From positions 1 through 64,000 of the forward strand of contig CAUSGX010000001.1 in the NCBI GenBank assembly GCA_963531535.1: a DNA stretch of 64,000 bases, written 5' to 3'. Under the pieces are notes generated by a model that was not told where the DNA came from, did no database searches, and saw only the letters and a program-made list of their open reading frames with translations. Source of the DNA: HOT-345 sp963531535 (lineage in GTDB: Bacteria > Patescibacteriota > Gracilibacteria > Absconditabacterales > Absconditicoccaceae). Positions 52,638 to 63,076 of this stretch are shown here, in pieces (position 1 is the first letter of the stretch; every line of letters begins with the position of its first letter). The position numbers and the translations under genes are program-made.

Positions 52638-55139
52638 CTACTCTTTCACCTCTTGCATCTCATAAAATTCAAGAATATCTCAGATATCAAGCCTCTTTCC
52701 CATTTTCACTTTCATTCCACAATCCTCTCCTGCATTCACTTCTTTCACCTCATCCTTATTTCTCTTGAGAGACAAGATCTCTCCATTTGTCAAAATATCC
52801 TCTCCTCTGTATACTCTAAACTTAAGCTTATTTTTCACCTTTCCTTCCTTAACCATTCCTCAAATCGTCATTTCTCTGGTCTCAGTATGGAAAACTCAAA
52901 GAATCTCAAGCTTTCCAACAACAACCTCTTCTTTTTCAACTTCAACCATACCAAGCAAAAGATTAGTAAGATAATCAGTCAATTCATAGATGATATCAAA
53001 GGTCTTCATCTCGATCTTGAGAGATTCAGCCTTCTTTTTAAGAGCCGCATTCATTGAGATATTAAATCAGAGCAAAATTGCTCTTGAAGCCTGAGCGAGC
53101 GAAAGATCACTTTCTCCAAAATATCCAACATCACTATGCACAACCTTGATAGTAACATGCTTTGGTAGAGAAATTCCATCAACAGCCTGTTTCAAGGCTT
53201 CCAAACTTGAAGAACCATCCGCCTTCAAAATCAGTCTTAATTCTGATATCTTTGACTGGTCTCCAGCCTTCAACTGAGCCAAGAACTGTTGCAAAGCTCC
53301 ATCTCCCTTTGCCTTGGTCTCATTTTCCTTGATAAAGGCAATTCTCTGATTAGCCTCTTTTTCATTAGAAACAACCTCAACAATTCTTCCTGGTTCTGGC
53401 AACTCAGTAAATCCAAGAATCTGAACTGGTTCTCCTCCTGAAATCTTTGAAGCATTCTTTCAAATCCAGTTCTGCATTCTCCTAACCTTACCATAAGTGT
53501 TGTAAGCCACAATAATATCTCCATTTTTGAGCGTTCCAGTCAAAACAATCAAACTTGCAACTACTCCTTGCTTTGGATCTTTATAAGCGTCCACAACAAC
53601 TCAAACCGCCTGTCTCTCAGGATTATACTTTAGCTCTAGCATCTCAGCTTGCAAAAGTACATACTCTAGCAAGACATCGATTCCCTGCCCAGTTTTTGAA
53701 GAAACCGCAACAAAAGGCGTCTCTCCTCCCCAATCCTCTGGAGTCAAACCATGCTTGGCAACGTCAGCTTTAATCTGTTCCATATTATTACCAGGTTTAT
53801 CAATCTTAGTCACCGCAATAATAATAGGCACTCAAGCAGCTTTGGCATGATTGATTGACTCAATCGTCTGAGGCATCACACTATCATCTGCTGCAATCAC
53901 AATAATCGCGATGTTTGTAAGTTTCGCTCCTCTCGCTCTAAGCGAAGTAAAGAGCTCATGTCCTGGCGTATCAATAAAAGTAATCTTTTTATTATTATAA
54001 TCAATCATCGAAGCTCCGATTGACTGAGTAATACCTCCAGCTTCTCAACCAGCAACACTCGTTTTTCTTAGATAGTCAAGTAATGAAGTTTTTCCATGGT
54101 CCACATGTCCCATTACAGTAACGATTGGAGCTCTCTCAACCTGATGTTCAGCCTCCTTATCGATATCCAAGATCTTTTGCAAATCTCACTCCATAAAACT
54201 CTGAGCATCCAAGGTTGCTTCTTTTTTCTTGAGCAAAACACCTAAATCTTCAGCAATCAAAGATGCAGTATCAAAATCCAAACTCGCATTCAAACTTGTC
54301 ATAATACCGTTTGCAATGAGTTTTTTCATCACCTCAGGCAAAGGAACTCAGATCTTTTCTGAGAACTCTTTTACAGTAATATTTTCATCAATTGTCACCT
54401 CCGTTTTCTTTACAAGGTTTGCTGAAGTTGTAGCTTCCTTGTGTACCTTTGGTGCAACTGGCTTATTCTCAGGTTTCTTTTCGCCCCTTTTCTCAGGCTG
54501 TGAAGTATGATGTTTTTTAGCAACTGATTCAGAAAAATCAGATTTCTTTTCTGGTGCTTTCTCAGTCTGAAATCTAGCAAAATCAGCAGCAGTTGCCACA
54601 ACCTTTTCCTTTGCTTTATAAGTTCCTTGTCCAATTAAGATATTTCCATGCTGCTTTTTTGCCGGAAATTCTTTCTTTTCTTTTGGTTGTTCAGGAGCTG
54701 AAGAAATCTTACGCGCCTCATATCTCTGCGTAGGTTGAGAAAAACTAATTCTTTCCTGAGAAACTTCCTCGCTAGAAACCACAGGGATCTGAATATTATG
54801 CAATGCAAGATCATCTTCATCTTGCTCAGGCTCTACTGTCTTTTCCTCCTGCTTTGAAAATCCAAGTCCAGACAAGAATCCACCTCAAAATCCTAATTCA
54901 TCAGATTTCAAAACTTTAGCCTCTTGAGCTGCTTTTTTAGCAGGCTGTTTCTCCTCCTTAGCAGTTTTCGCTCACTTAGACGGCAATTGATCCAAGACAT
55001 ACTTAATCTTTTCCAAATTTGCATCAGAAATAGTCGCAGCCTTTGCACTGAGCGGCTTATCCATCACCTTTTCATACACTTTGGCAAAAGTTGCTTTATC
55101 AATTTTAAGTTCTTCGATCACATCTACAATACGAGGCAT
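52638..55139 (-). CDS. infB: Translation initiation factor IF-2
   Basis: 833 aa; ATG at 55139, TAG at 52638. The N-terminal 260 residues are charged and low-complexity, followed by an IF2-N motif (ITVKEFSEKIGVPLPEVMKKL). The GTPase domain shows VTVMGHVDHGKTSLLDYLRK, AGGITQSIGA, FIDTPGHELFTSLRARGA and AVTKIDKP. Domains II to IV follow to the C-terminus. Brings initiator tRNA to the ribosome; a tRNA-fMet gene is at 63792. Confidence 0.95.
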
Positions 55140-55233
55140 ATCCCTGCTCTATTTAATAATAAAAAAGCTGAAAAAACTGACTCTAGTGTAGTGAAATCAA
55201 GCTCATTTGCAAGGAAAAGTATCCAAGAAAAAC

Positions 55234-55260
55234 AAAAAAAGTCCTCACAATGAGGACTTT
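55234..55260 (-). terminator. Terminator of the 55303 gene
   Basis: Minus strand AAAGTCCTCA, short loop, TGAGGACTTT plus T-run (plus-strand A-run at 55234-55240). Confidence 0.85.
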
Positions 55261-55302
55261 CTTTCTCCTAGTTAATACAAGGACTTCTTCAGCTTTTTGA
55301 AA

Positions 55303-56250
55303 CTATTTTCTAAGTTGAATAGTGTCAGCTATCCAAGCTCCAATCAAGTAAGAGAATGATCTCCAATCAGTTGGAGCTGAATAATAATGAGGTCTATTTT
55401 CCTTAGTTGCAACTTTTTCGTCTGCCTCATATGCAAGGATAGCATTAATATTAGATTTTACCTCATCTGAAGCTTTAATCCAGTTTTGATCTCCAGAAAG
55501 TTTTGGAGATTGTTTTTTCAAAGTATCAACCAAATTATCCCAAATCTGACTTACAGCCTTTACCTTAGCGAGCTCATGACCAGTAAATGCATATTCTGAT
55601 TGATAAGTGAAAACTTTAATTTCTTGTGTTCCACTTAGTTTTTCTCCATCTTCTTGTTGGATAGTAATTCTATAGAAACCTGGTTCCTTTACTCTAAGTC
55701 CTGAAAGCTGATAGCTTGTTCCAGAGTACATAGGAACGATTCCTGTCAAATGATAATCCTTAGGATCAAGAGCCTTCCATGTCTTAGGTTCAACAAGATT
55801 ATTACTCATCTCAAGACTTACCTTGAAGTTTCCAGAGAAACTATCAATAGAACCATAAGCAGTAGTTGTTCCAGAGAAAAGAGTTCCCTTCTTCATAATA
55901 TTGAATGAAACAGGCAAATCCTTTCCTACATGATAAAGAGGTCTAAGAGAACCTACTGGTTGTGACATAAAAATCTTATGTCCACCAATAGCTACTCCAT
56001 CATCTTCATTCTTTGGAGCCTTATCTCCAGTTAGTGGAGCTTTATCTCCAGTCAATGGAGCTTTATCCCCAGTCAATGGAGCTTTATCCCCAGTCAATGG
56101 AGCTTTATCCCCAGTCAATGGAGCAACAACACCTGTAGTGTTTGCACCTGTAGTGTTTGAAGCAACAGCTCCAGTTTGATTTTCTGCATATACTCCTCCA
56201 AGAGTCAAAAGACCTACAGAAAGAGCAGCAACAATTGACAATTTGTTCAT
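55303..56250 (-). CDS. Exported protein with APLTGDK repeats
   Basis: 315 aa; ATG at 56250 begins a signal peptide (MNKLSIVAALSVGLLTLGG, cleavage after VYA); TAA at 55303. After a Thr/Gly/Asn stretch come five exact APLTGDK heptads (residues about 43-77), then a beta-rich domain of about 230 residues. All Gly codons are GGN, none UGA. The repeat resembles a wall-spanning or stalk segment. Function unknown; a secreted or surface protein. Confidence 0.75.
   Translation of the reverse strand: MNKLSIVAALSVGLLTLGGVYAENQTGAVASNTTGANTTGVVAPLTGDKAPLTGDKAPLTGDKAPLTGDKAPLTGDKAPKNEDDGVAIGGHKIFMSQPVGSLRPLYHVGKDLPVSFNIMKKGTLFSGTTTAYGSIDSFSGNFKVSLEMSNNLVEPKTWKALDPKDYHLTGIVPMYSGTSYQLSGLRVKEPGFYRITIQQEDGEKLSGTQEIKVFTYQSEYAFTGHELAKVKAVSQIWDNLVDTLKKQSPKLSGDQNWIKASDEVKSNINAILAYEADEKVATKENRPHYYSAPTDWRSFSYLIGAWIADTIQLRK
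56020..56124 (-). repeat. 21-bp tandem repeat (five units)
   Basis: Five near-identical 21 bp units encode APLTGDK; the variants differ only at synonymous positions. Copy number may vary between strains. Confidence 0.85.
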
Positions 56251-56476
56251 TTCTATCTCTAAAAGTAAAAATAAAAGACAAAAGCAGAGAATAAAGAATT
56301 CCTCCAAAATGTCAAGAGAAATTCTCCAACCATTCTCTAATGCATTTCTAAATCACTAAAATCCAAATCATCAACTAAAAAAATCTGAATTTAAGACGAT
56401 AATCATCAGCCAAAACCTTGCTTTTCAAAAGAAAAATCATAATATAAACCAAACTTTTAATCATAGAAAACATTCA

Positions 56477-57610
56477 ATGTGAAAACTCGACTTCAAAATA
56501 CTGAAACAAAAAGGGAATGCCAGAACCTGAGAAATAACACTCAACGGTATCAAGGTTAAAACCCCAATTTTTATGCCCGTTGGAACTAAAGCTACGATCA
56601 AAAGTATGATCCTTGATCTCCTCCAAGACAAAAAATACATCTGAGATAAAATAGAGCCTATCAACCTTATTCTCGCAAACACCTTCCATCTCTACCTGAG
56701 ACCTGGAAGCAAAATCGTTCAGCAAGCATGAGGACTTCATACTTTTGAAAATCGAAAAAACTGACTCATTTTGACTGATAGTGGAGGATTTCAGGTTTTT
56801 TCTCTTTGATTAGCAAACCAAAAATTTAACGATAAAAAACATACGCATAAAGTCGGAATAAAGCTCACAGAAGAGGGTGTAAAATTCCGCTCTCCATATG
56901 ATGGAAGCAAACATATATTTACTCCAGAAAATGTTGTAGATACGCAATGTGAACTCGGTTCAGATATCATGATGGTACTAGATGTCTGCTCTCCAGCCTG
57001 AGCCGACAAAAAAACCATTCAAAAACATATCGCTATGACACATCGCTGGGCAAAAAGAGCCTTTGACCACTTCCAACCAAAATATGAAAGCTCAAGAGGA
57101 GTACTTTTTCCGATCGTGCAGTGAGGGAGCTACCTTGACTTGAGAACTGAATCCGCACAATACCTAAGCCAATTTGCTCGAGACGGAATCGCCATCTGAG
57201 GAGTAAGTGTCTGAGAAAGTAGAGAACTCATCGAACAAGTTGTGGCTCACACAACCCCGCTCCTCCCAAATGATAAACCAAGATACCTTATGTGAGTTGG
57301 AACTCCTGAAGATTTAAGATTCGCTATTGAACATGGAGTAGATATGTTTGACTGCGTAGCGGCAACAAGACTCTGAAGACACGGAATAGCTTTTTCAGAC
57401 CAAGGGAACATAAAAATCACAAATTCTGAATTTAGAACAGACTTTTCTCCTTTAACCGAAGGATGTAACTGCTATACCTGCAAAAACTTTTCAAAAGCTT
57501 ATCTCTGCCATCTCATCAGAGAACAAGAAACTCTATGAGGAACGCTTATCTGACTCCATAACATCGTCTATCTAAACAGGATTTTAGAAGATTGGAAAAA
57601 GGATTTCTAA
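56477..57610 (+). CDS. tgt: tRNA-guanine transglycosylase
   Basis: 377 aa; ATG at 56477, TAA at 57608. So many UGA-Gly codons that the standard code gives no usable frame. Motifs: FMPVGTKATIK, NTFHLYLRPG, LILTDSGGFQVFSLG (catalytic Asp), LDVCSPAGADK, RGVLFPIVQGGSYLDLR, GGVSVGESRE, YLMGVGTPED, and the zinc site CNCYTC with a later LIREQETLGGTL...HN. Inserts queuine/preQ1 at tRNA position 34; no other queuosine genes are in the window. Confidence 0.9.
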
Positions 57611-57661
57611 AACGGGATCTTATGAAATTCTACTATCTTTTTTAAAACCTTAGTTTATCTA

Positions 57662-57689
57662 TTGACTTTCTATACAAAAAGGTTATCAT
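57662..57689 (+). promoter_or_regulatory. Promoter of the 57716 gene
   Basis: TTGACT (57662-57667), 16-base spacer, TATCAT (57684-57689), the same layout as at 41027. Confidence 0.6.
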
Positions 57690-57715
57690 CTCATAACAAA
57701 TAAAAAAATACCGTC

Positions 57716-58072
57716 ATGAATACAAAAACACCCCAAGAAATCTTCAGAGAAAAGTATGAAGATATCATCACACCTTTAACTGAGTTAAAAATCAGGAGTA
57801 CAAACACAGCGACCGCCACCATCGTTTTTGCCATATCCTTTACAATTGGGATACTAAGCACTGGCAATAAGAGAGTTGGCTGCCTAACTATCGCAGTATT
57901 TGTGGTCGCATGTACTATCTTAGAAGTTAGGAATTTTTTCAAAAACTTTCGCTATCTCAGAGAAAATGAAAAAAGGTTCCTAGAAATGAAGTCAAACCTC
58001 TATCATATCGCTGATACCAAAGATTTCGAAGAAATCAAGGAACTCACCAATTTCTATGATAGACTACAATGA
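57716..58072 (+). CDS. Small membrane protein apparently ending at UGA
   Basis: 118 aa if the UGA at 58070 is a stop. Two membrane helices (residues about 33-50 and 55-72) between a charged N-terminus and a charged helical C-terminus. Gly codons are GGG and GGC; no UGA inside. A terminator starts about 15 nt after the UGA. Reading UGA as Gly would carry the frame through that terminator and into the convergent lytic transglycosylase gene. I favour termination at UGA. Function unknown. Confidence 0.55.
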   Translation: MNTKTPQEIFREKYEDIITPLTELKIRSTNTATATIVFAISFTIGILSTGNKRVGCLTIAVFVVACTILEVRNFFKNFRYLRENEKRFLEMKSNLYHIADTKDFEEIKELTNFYDRLQ

Positions 58073-58087
58073 ACTCCAAAAAAAACT

Positions 58088-58117
58088 AAAAAAGCTCTCT
58101 ATACTAGGGAGCTTTTT
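58088..58117 (+). terminator. Terminator after the 57716 gene
   Basis: AAAAAGCTCTCTA and TAGGGAGCTTTTT around a short loop (one G-U pair). It lies inside the frame that would follow if UGA 58070 were Gly. Confidence 0.85.
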
Positions 58118-58132
58118 CCTAATTTTCACCTA

Positions 58133-58162
58133 AACAAAAAGGAAGAAATCTGATTTCTTCCT
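58133..58162 (-). terminator. Terminator of the lytic transglycosylase gene
   Basis: Minus strand GGAAGAAATC/AGATTTCTTCC then a T-run; the stem contains the octamer. Confidence 0.85.
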
Positions 58163-58186
58163 CCTTTATCATATACAACAAGAAAA

Positions 58187-59086
58187 CTATCTCTTATACA
58201 CCTCAATAGTCCAATTTCCTGCAGGGAGTTTGTTCGCTCTAATCCATGGATTCAAATTTCTTACTTCTAGATAGGTATATCCATTAGCTACAGCCCACGC
58301 TGCAAGATTATCAGTCTTCCCAAGAGTAATCTTCTGAGTTTCAGGAAGCTGATACTGACTTCCCCACTTAGAAATATCAAAATACTGATCTAAATTCTCA
58401 AAAATCTCCTTCATCGCAAGAATCCTAAAGACATACCTATAGGTTTCATTATTCAAATACAGATCATAATAGTTATTTTGATATTGATACGCCATATCAC
58501 TAGAGATACCATTAGAACCTCTATTATAAGCAGCCATAGCTAACCCCCAATTTCAAAATTTCTCGTAAGATTTCTTAAGATATTCAATAGCTACATTTGT
58601 TGATTTCTCCAGATGGAATCTCTCATCAATAAGATCATCAACTCTCAATCCATACCCCTTAGCTGTTGAAGGGATAAACTGCCAAATACCAGCCGCATTT
58701 GCAGAACTCACAGCAGTCTCTCTTAATGCAGACTCTGCCAATGCCAAATAATACAAATCCTTTGGCAGTCCAGCCGCCTCCAACTTTTTATCAATAAAAG
58801 GCTTAAAAAGCGGAGCTCTTTTCCAGATAATCTTCATCTGAGCTTCATTCATCTGATTAACCGCAACCTCTCTATCAAATCTCTCAATATTAAACTGATG
58901 CGTCTTGTCAAATGGAACCTTCTCTCCAGCAAGTGTTTTTTCTAGCTGAGGACTAGCAAAAAACCACCCAAATGCATTCCCTGCCAAAAGTCAAATTCAA
59001 AGTACTCAAAAGCTAAAAATAAACACAAGGAAAAAAGATTTTAAAGTCAGATTTTTCTTCAAATTTTGAAATCAGATCTTTGCCAT
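58187..59086 (-). CDS. Lytic transglycosylase (MltD-like)
   Basis: 299 aa; ATG at 59086, TAG at 58187. An N-terminal membrane anchor (about residues 20-40, with UGA-Gly) precedes an SLT domain: LPKDLYYLALAESALRETAVSSANAAGIWQFIPSTAKGYGL with the catalytic Glu in ALAES, and GLAMAAYNRGSNGI. The last 45 residues look like a LysM-type carbohydrate-binding end (LAAWAVANGYTYLEVRNLNPWI). Cuts glycan strands in the cell wall; may remodel its own wall or a partner's. Confidence 0.85.
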
Positions 59087-59217
59087 ACTACTTCAAAACG
59101 ATATAAAAATTATCTTCTAGAGTATAGATATTCCTTTTTATTTTACAAGAATTTTTTTTAATCAAAAAATCGCCCCTTTTCAAGAGCGATTTCTATAATT
59201 AAGATTCCAATCACTAA

Positions 59218-59646
59218 TTATGGAGCAGGCGTATCCGAAGGCATAGCTCATACCTGTCAAAGCACTCGGAATATCATACTAACAATCAGCCATGAAACTG
59301 CGATAAATCAGAGTCAAAGAGCAGACTGCTTAAGAATAGTCATTCCAGCTCCAAACTTTTTATCATCTCAGTTGGCAGTCACCATCTGGAAGCCTCACCA
59401 AAGAAGTAATATAAATACGATCAAACTCAATATTCAAAGTACCCAGTTGATAGCATTTTTGATAACAGTCTCTAATTGATTTTTTTGTTCAGTTCCACTT
59501 TTTGTTCCAGCAATTCCGTTAATTCCTACAGCATTCGTAGGATTAACTCAAAACTTATACTCATCAGCTGCGGATACGGATACTAATCAAAAACCTCCAG
59601 CCAAGATTCATAGCCCCATCATAAAAGCTGCAATTTTTTGCTTCAT
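59218..59646 (-). CDS. VirB2/TrbC-like pilin 1
   Basis: 142 aa; ATG at 59646, TAA at 59218. Signal peptide (KIAAFMMGLGILAGG...VSVSAA), a short exported loop, then two membrane helices separated by the turn NGDDKKFGAGMTILKQ. Glycines in GLVS, LGILS and WGGFQ are UGA codons. The C-terminal half is nearly identical in DNA to pilin 2. Third in a minus-strand run of three paralogs. Confidence 0.75.
59263..59427 (-). repeat. Near-identical segment shared with pilin 2
   Basis: About 165 bp that recur at 59713-59877 (offset 450) with one mismatch, covering both helices of the pilin-like proteins, while the N-terminal halves differ. Confidence 0.85.
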
Positions 59647-59685
59647 TTCCTCTTTACTATAAAAATAAAATTCTAATTTCAAATA

Positions 59686-60108
59686 TTACCTTCACTTTGC
59701 GACCTCTGACAACACTCGGAATATCATACTAACAATCAGCCATGAAACTGCGATAAATCAGAGTCAAAGAGCAGACTGCTTAAGAATAGTCATTCCAGCT
59801 CCAAACTTTTTATCATCTCAGTTGGCAGTCACCATCTGGAACCCTCACCAAAGAAGTAATATAAATACGATCAAACTAAGCATCCCAAGAATCCAATTAA
59901 TAGTCTTCTTAATTACATTTACCAACTGATCTCCTTGCGCTTGCGTCTTATCCGTACCAGCGATTCCCACAATCCCACTTCCATTTGATGGATGGATACC
60001 AAAACCCATATTAGCTTTATCTCACGAAGCCGCCTCTACGACAAGGCCAGCATTACCAAACAATAGAACTCAAGCTCCCATTATCAACGCTATAATCTTC
60101 TGTTTCAT
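59686..60108 (-). CDS. VirB2/TrbC-like pilin 2
   Basis: 140 aa; AGGAG just before ATG 60108, TAA at 59686. Signal peptide, loop with GIVGIAGTDKTQ, helix IKKTINWILGMLSLIVFILLLWGGFQMV, turn NGDDKKFGAG and second helix. Shares the helix region with pilin 1 at the DNA level and with pilin 3 at the protein level. Confidence 0.75.
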
Positions 60109-60146
60109 CTCCTATTTAGCATAAAAAATAAAGATCTGTATTCATA

Positions 60147-60566
60147 CTAACTTGTAACTCCAGAAATCACCCAGAAGATCATACTAACAATCAACCAAGA
60201 AGCAGCAATAAAAGCTAGTCCAATACCTGCCTGCTTGAGAATAGTTTGCCCTGCAGCGAACTTTTTGTCATCTCCAGCAGCAGTCACCATCTGGAATCCT
60301 CACCAAAGAAGCAATACAAATACAATCAAACTGAGCATTCCAAGAATCCAGTTAAGCGTCTTTTTAATTACATCAACAAGACTACCTCCTGCATCTTGAC
60401 CAGCTCCAGCAATTCCACCGATATTGCTAGTATTACTATTGTTAATATTAAAACCAGCAGTAACATTTGGTTTACCACCACCTTGTGCTTGTTGAGCAGA
60501 TACAAATCCTAAGCTTCCTACTAGGAGCGCAAGTCCCATCATAAAAGCTGCAATTTTTTGTTTCAT
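60147..60566 (-). CDS. VirB2/TrbC-like pilin 3
   Basis: 139 aa; ATG at 60566, TAG at 60147. Signal peptide KQKIAAFMMGLALLVGSLGFVSA, an Asn/Gly-rich loop, helix IKKTLNWILGMLSLIVFVLLLWGG, turn AGDDKKFAAGQ and second helix. Fewer UGA-Gly codons (mostly GGN) than pilins 1 and 2. First gene after the promoter at 60608, so probably the most expressed. VirB2-type subunits build type IV secretion pili; the VirB4 ATPase is at 4657. Confidence 0.78.
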
Positions 60567-60607
60567 TTTCTGTTTACTATAAAGAATAAAAGCAGATTAA
60601 CACATTA

Positions 60608-60636
60608 AGTATATTCAGAAAATCAAATAAAGCAAA
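60608..60636 (-). promoter_or_regulatory. Probable promoter of the pilin cluster
   Basis: Minus strand -10 TATACT (60613-60608), weak -35 TTTGCT (60636-60631), 17-base spacer. Confidence 0.5.
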
Positions 60637-60721
60637 TTTTTTCATCTTTTTTTCTTTTCAATTGCAAAGAACAACCAAATCTCTACAATAATCATCAGAT
60701 TTATCTTTCTTTTTTCATAAA

Positions 60722-62305
60722 ATGCAAAAAATCCTGAAAGGGATCTCTATCTATAAAATCTGATACGGAGGAATCTGAATCTGATCACTCCCAGATGGGA
60801 AAAAAGTTCTCGTAAAAGGGGGCGCTTTACCAGGAAGTATTGTAGATATCCGTGTAATCAAATCAAAAAAAGATTATATCGAAGGCCATCTACTCGCTAT
60901 CAAAAAATATGATACTTCATTACTCAATGGGAAGCCAATTTGTACGCATTTTTTTTCTCCATTTCAGGAAAATACAGTAGAACAAGCAGCTCATAAGATC
61001 TGATGTTGAGGATGTAAATGGCAAGTCATGAACTACGAAGCTCAACTAAAGCTCAAAGAAAGTATCGTTGAAGACGCTTTCTCAAAACTTTCAAAAAAAC
61101 AAGAAATCTGATTTTTGCCGATTATCTGATCACCACTCCAAGAAGGGTATAGAAACAAAATTGAGTTCAGCTTTGGAGTCTATAAACAATTAAATGAAGA
61201 GTTTAGAAAAGCAAAAAAATCTGGTCAAAGCGAAGAAGACCTCATCAAAACTGGATATACAAAATATGAAATTAACTCTGAATTTAACCTTGGTTTTCAT
61301 AAGCAAGGTGAATTCAGCAAAATCGTGGATGTTGATCACTGCGGATTGATTAGCACAAAGGCGAATCAGATTTTTGAACATATGAAAAGCCTCTGCCTAT
61401 GATCAAACCTACCAGTCTACGATCAGAAAAATCACCAAGGATTCTTTCGTCATCTCGTAATCAGAGAGGGAATAAATACAGGTCAACTCCTAGTAAATCT
61501 ATCAGTTTCTGACGAAAACCTTAAGGATCAAGAGCAATCTCATCACCGAGAGCACTTCCTCGAAACTATAAAAAACGATCCCCTTCTCAAACAGCAGGTT
61601 ACCACGATGGTCATCAGCTATAATAACGGACTGGCAGACATTGTAAACGCACCAGGAGTTGAAATGAAAACATTCCGAGGAGACGGATATATTTATGAAA
61701 AACTTGATTTTACAGAGCTCCAACATACCCAAGAAGAATGCCTTGTAAACTTCAGAGTTTCACCTTCTTCCTTTTTCCAAACAAACACTCTCGGAGCTCA
61801 AAAACTCTTCTCAACTGCGATAAAAATGACTGGACACATTGAGGGGAATATCCTAGACCTCTACTGCGGTGCAGGAAGTATCGGACTCTCTCTACTAAAA
61901 CAAGGACTTTGAGAAGAACTTGTCTGAGTAGAAATCGTAGAAAAAGCAATCATTGATGCGAGATACAACGCAAAAATCAATGGAGTTGAGGACAAATGCT
62001 ATTTCGTCGCATCACCAGCTGAAAAAATGCTGATTAACTTCCCAGAACTAAAAGAAAAAATTCAGAATATCTGACTCGTTGTCATCGATCCACCTCGTGA
62101 ATGACTTCATCCGAATGTTATCAAATACCTTTCTGATCTCAAAAAAGAATATGATTTCAAACTCCTCTACATCTCATGCAATCCAATCACAATGGCTAGA
62201 GATATAGAGCTCCTAGTTGAAGAAGACTTTAAGTTTCAGAAGATTCAAGCCGTTGATATGTTTCCGCACACTCATCACATTGAATGTATTTCAGTGCTGA
62301 GTTAA
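60722..62305 (+). CDS. TrmA/RumA-type (uracil-5-)-methyltransferase
   Basis: 527 aa; ATG at 60722, TAA at 62303. Order of parts: N-terminal TRAM-like barrel (KILKGISIYKIGYGGIGIG, half of the Gly by UGA), an Fe-S region with C-x-GGCKWQ (CGGCKWQVM), and the SAM domain DLYCGAGSIGLSL, VVIDPPREGLHP, LLYISCNPITMARDI (catalytic Cys) and the C-terminal MFPHTHHIECISVL. These enzymes methylate U747/U1939 of 23S rRNA or U54 of tRNA; the target cannot be decided here. Confidence 0.88.
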
Positions 62306-62321
62306 GAATAATATACGGTAG

Positions 62322-62354
62322 AAAAAGAGATGTCTTGAACGACATCTCTTTTTG
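62322..62354 (+). terminator. Terminator of the methyltransferase gene
   Basis: AAAAGAGATGTC and GACATCTCTTTTT around ttgaac. Confidence 0.88.
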
Positions 62355-62515
62355 TTTATGTCTGCACTATAGAGTATCTCTCATTAGAGATGGTTAGTAA
62401 CAGCAATAAAAATATTTTCACAGAAACACTTCCCATGAACCAAAATGAAAAATTAAAAAAAATCTGATCTTATCAAATTCCCCAACAACCTTTATCTGCA
62501 ATACTCATAGCAACA

Positions 62516-62552
62516 AACAAAAAAAGGTCCGTTGCTTGAGACACAACGAACC
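62516..62552 (-). terminator. Terminator of the tRNA/rpsT cluster
   Basis: Minus strand GGTTCGTTG...CAACGGACC then a T-run, just after the last tRNA. The rest of 62355-62583 shows no gene I can support. Confidence 0.8.
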
Positions 62553-62583
62553 TATATATATTATTATATAGTTTATTTACTTG

Positions 62584-62660
62584 TGGTGGGCATAGCTGGA
62601 CTTGAACCAGCGACCAAAAGATTATGAGTCTTCTGCTCTAACCAACTGAGCTATATGCCC
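62584..62660 (-). tRNA. tRNA-Met(CAU), elongator or Ile2 type
   Basis: Acceptor GGGCATA/TATGCCC, anticodon loop CTCATAA, encoded CCA. Elongator Met and lysidine-type Ile(CAU) cannot be separated by eye. Confidence 0.85.
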
Positions 62661-62692
62661 ATACTAGTACCCAGAGTTATTAACATAATTAA

Positions 62693-62769
62693 TGGTGGGT
62701 GATATAGGACTCGAACCTATGACCCCCTGCTTGTAAGGCAGATGCTCTAGCCAACTGAGCTAATCACCC
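62693..62769 (-). tRNA. tRNA-Val(UAC)
   Basis: Acceptor GGGTGAT/ATCACCC, loop CTTACAA, encoded CCA. Confidence 0.9.
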
Positions 62770-62776
62770 ATTAAAA

Positions 62777-62851
62777 TGGCGGTCTTACGGGGAATCGAAC
62801 CCCGATTAGAAGATTGAAAGTCTCCTGTCCTAGCCGTTAGACGATAAGACC
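62777..62851 (-). tRNA. tRNA-Glu(UUC)
   Basis: Acceptor GGTCTTA/TAAGACC, loop CTTTCAA, discriminator G and encoded CCA. Confidence 0.9.
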
Positions 62852-62864
62852 ACAAAGTTAGAAG

Positions 62865-62941
62865 TGGCGGGATGGAAGGGACTCGAACCCTCGACCTCCT
62901 GCGTGACAGGCAGGCGTTCTAGCCGGCTGAACTACCACCCC
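62865..62941 (-). tRNA. tRNA-Asp(GUC)
   Basis: Acceptor GGGGTGG/CCATCCC (one G-U pair), loop CTGTCAC, encoded CCA. Confidence 0.9.
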
Positions 62942-62973
62942 AACTATAACTATCATCTAACTTAAAGTACAAA

Positions 62974-63049
62974 TGGAGCCAGCTGTCGGAATTGAACCGA
63001 CAACCTACCGCTTACAAGGCGGTTGCTCTACCTATTGAGCTAAGCTGGC
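62974..63049 (-). tRNA. tRNA-Thr(UGU)
   Basis: Acceptor GCCAGCT/AGCTGGC, loop CTTGTAA, encoded CCA. Confidence 0.9.
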
Positions 63050-63076
63050 ATAAAGTCCAATACTGGACTTAGATCT

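Noticed and set aside
56020..56124. Short regular repeats as a CRISPR array
   Set aside because: They are contiguous 21 bp coding repeats without spacers, in frame with a signal-peptide protein; no cas genes are present.
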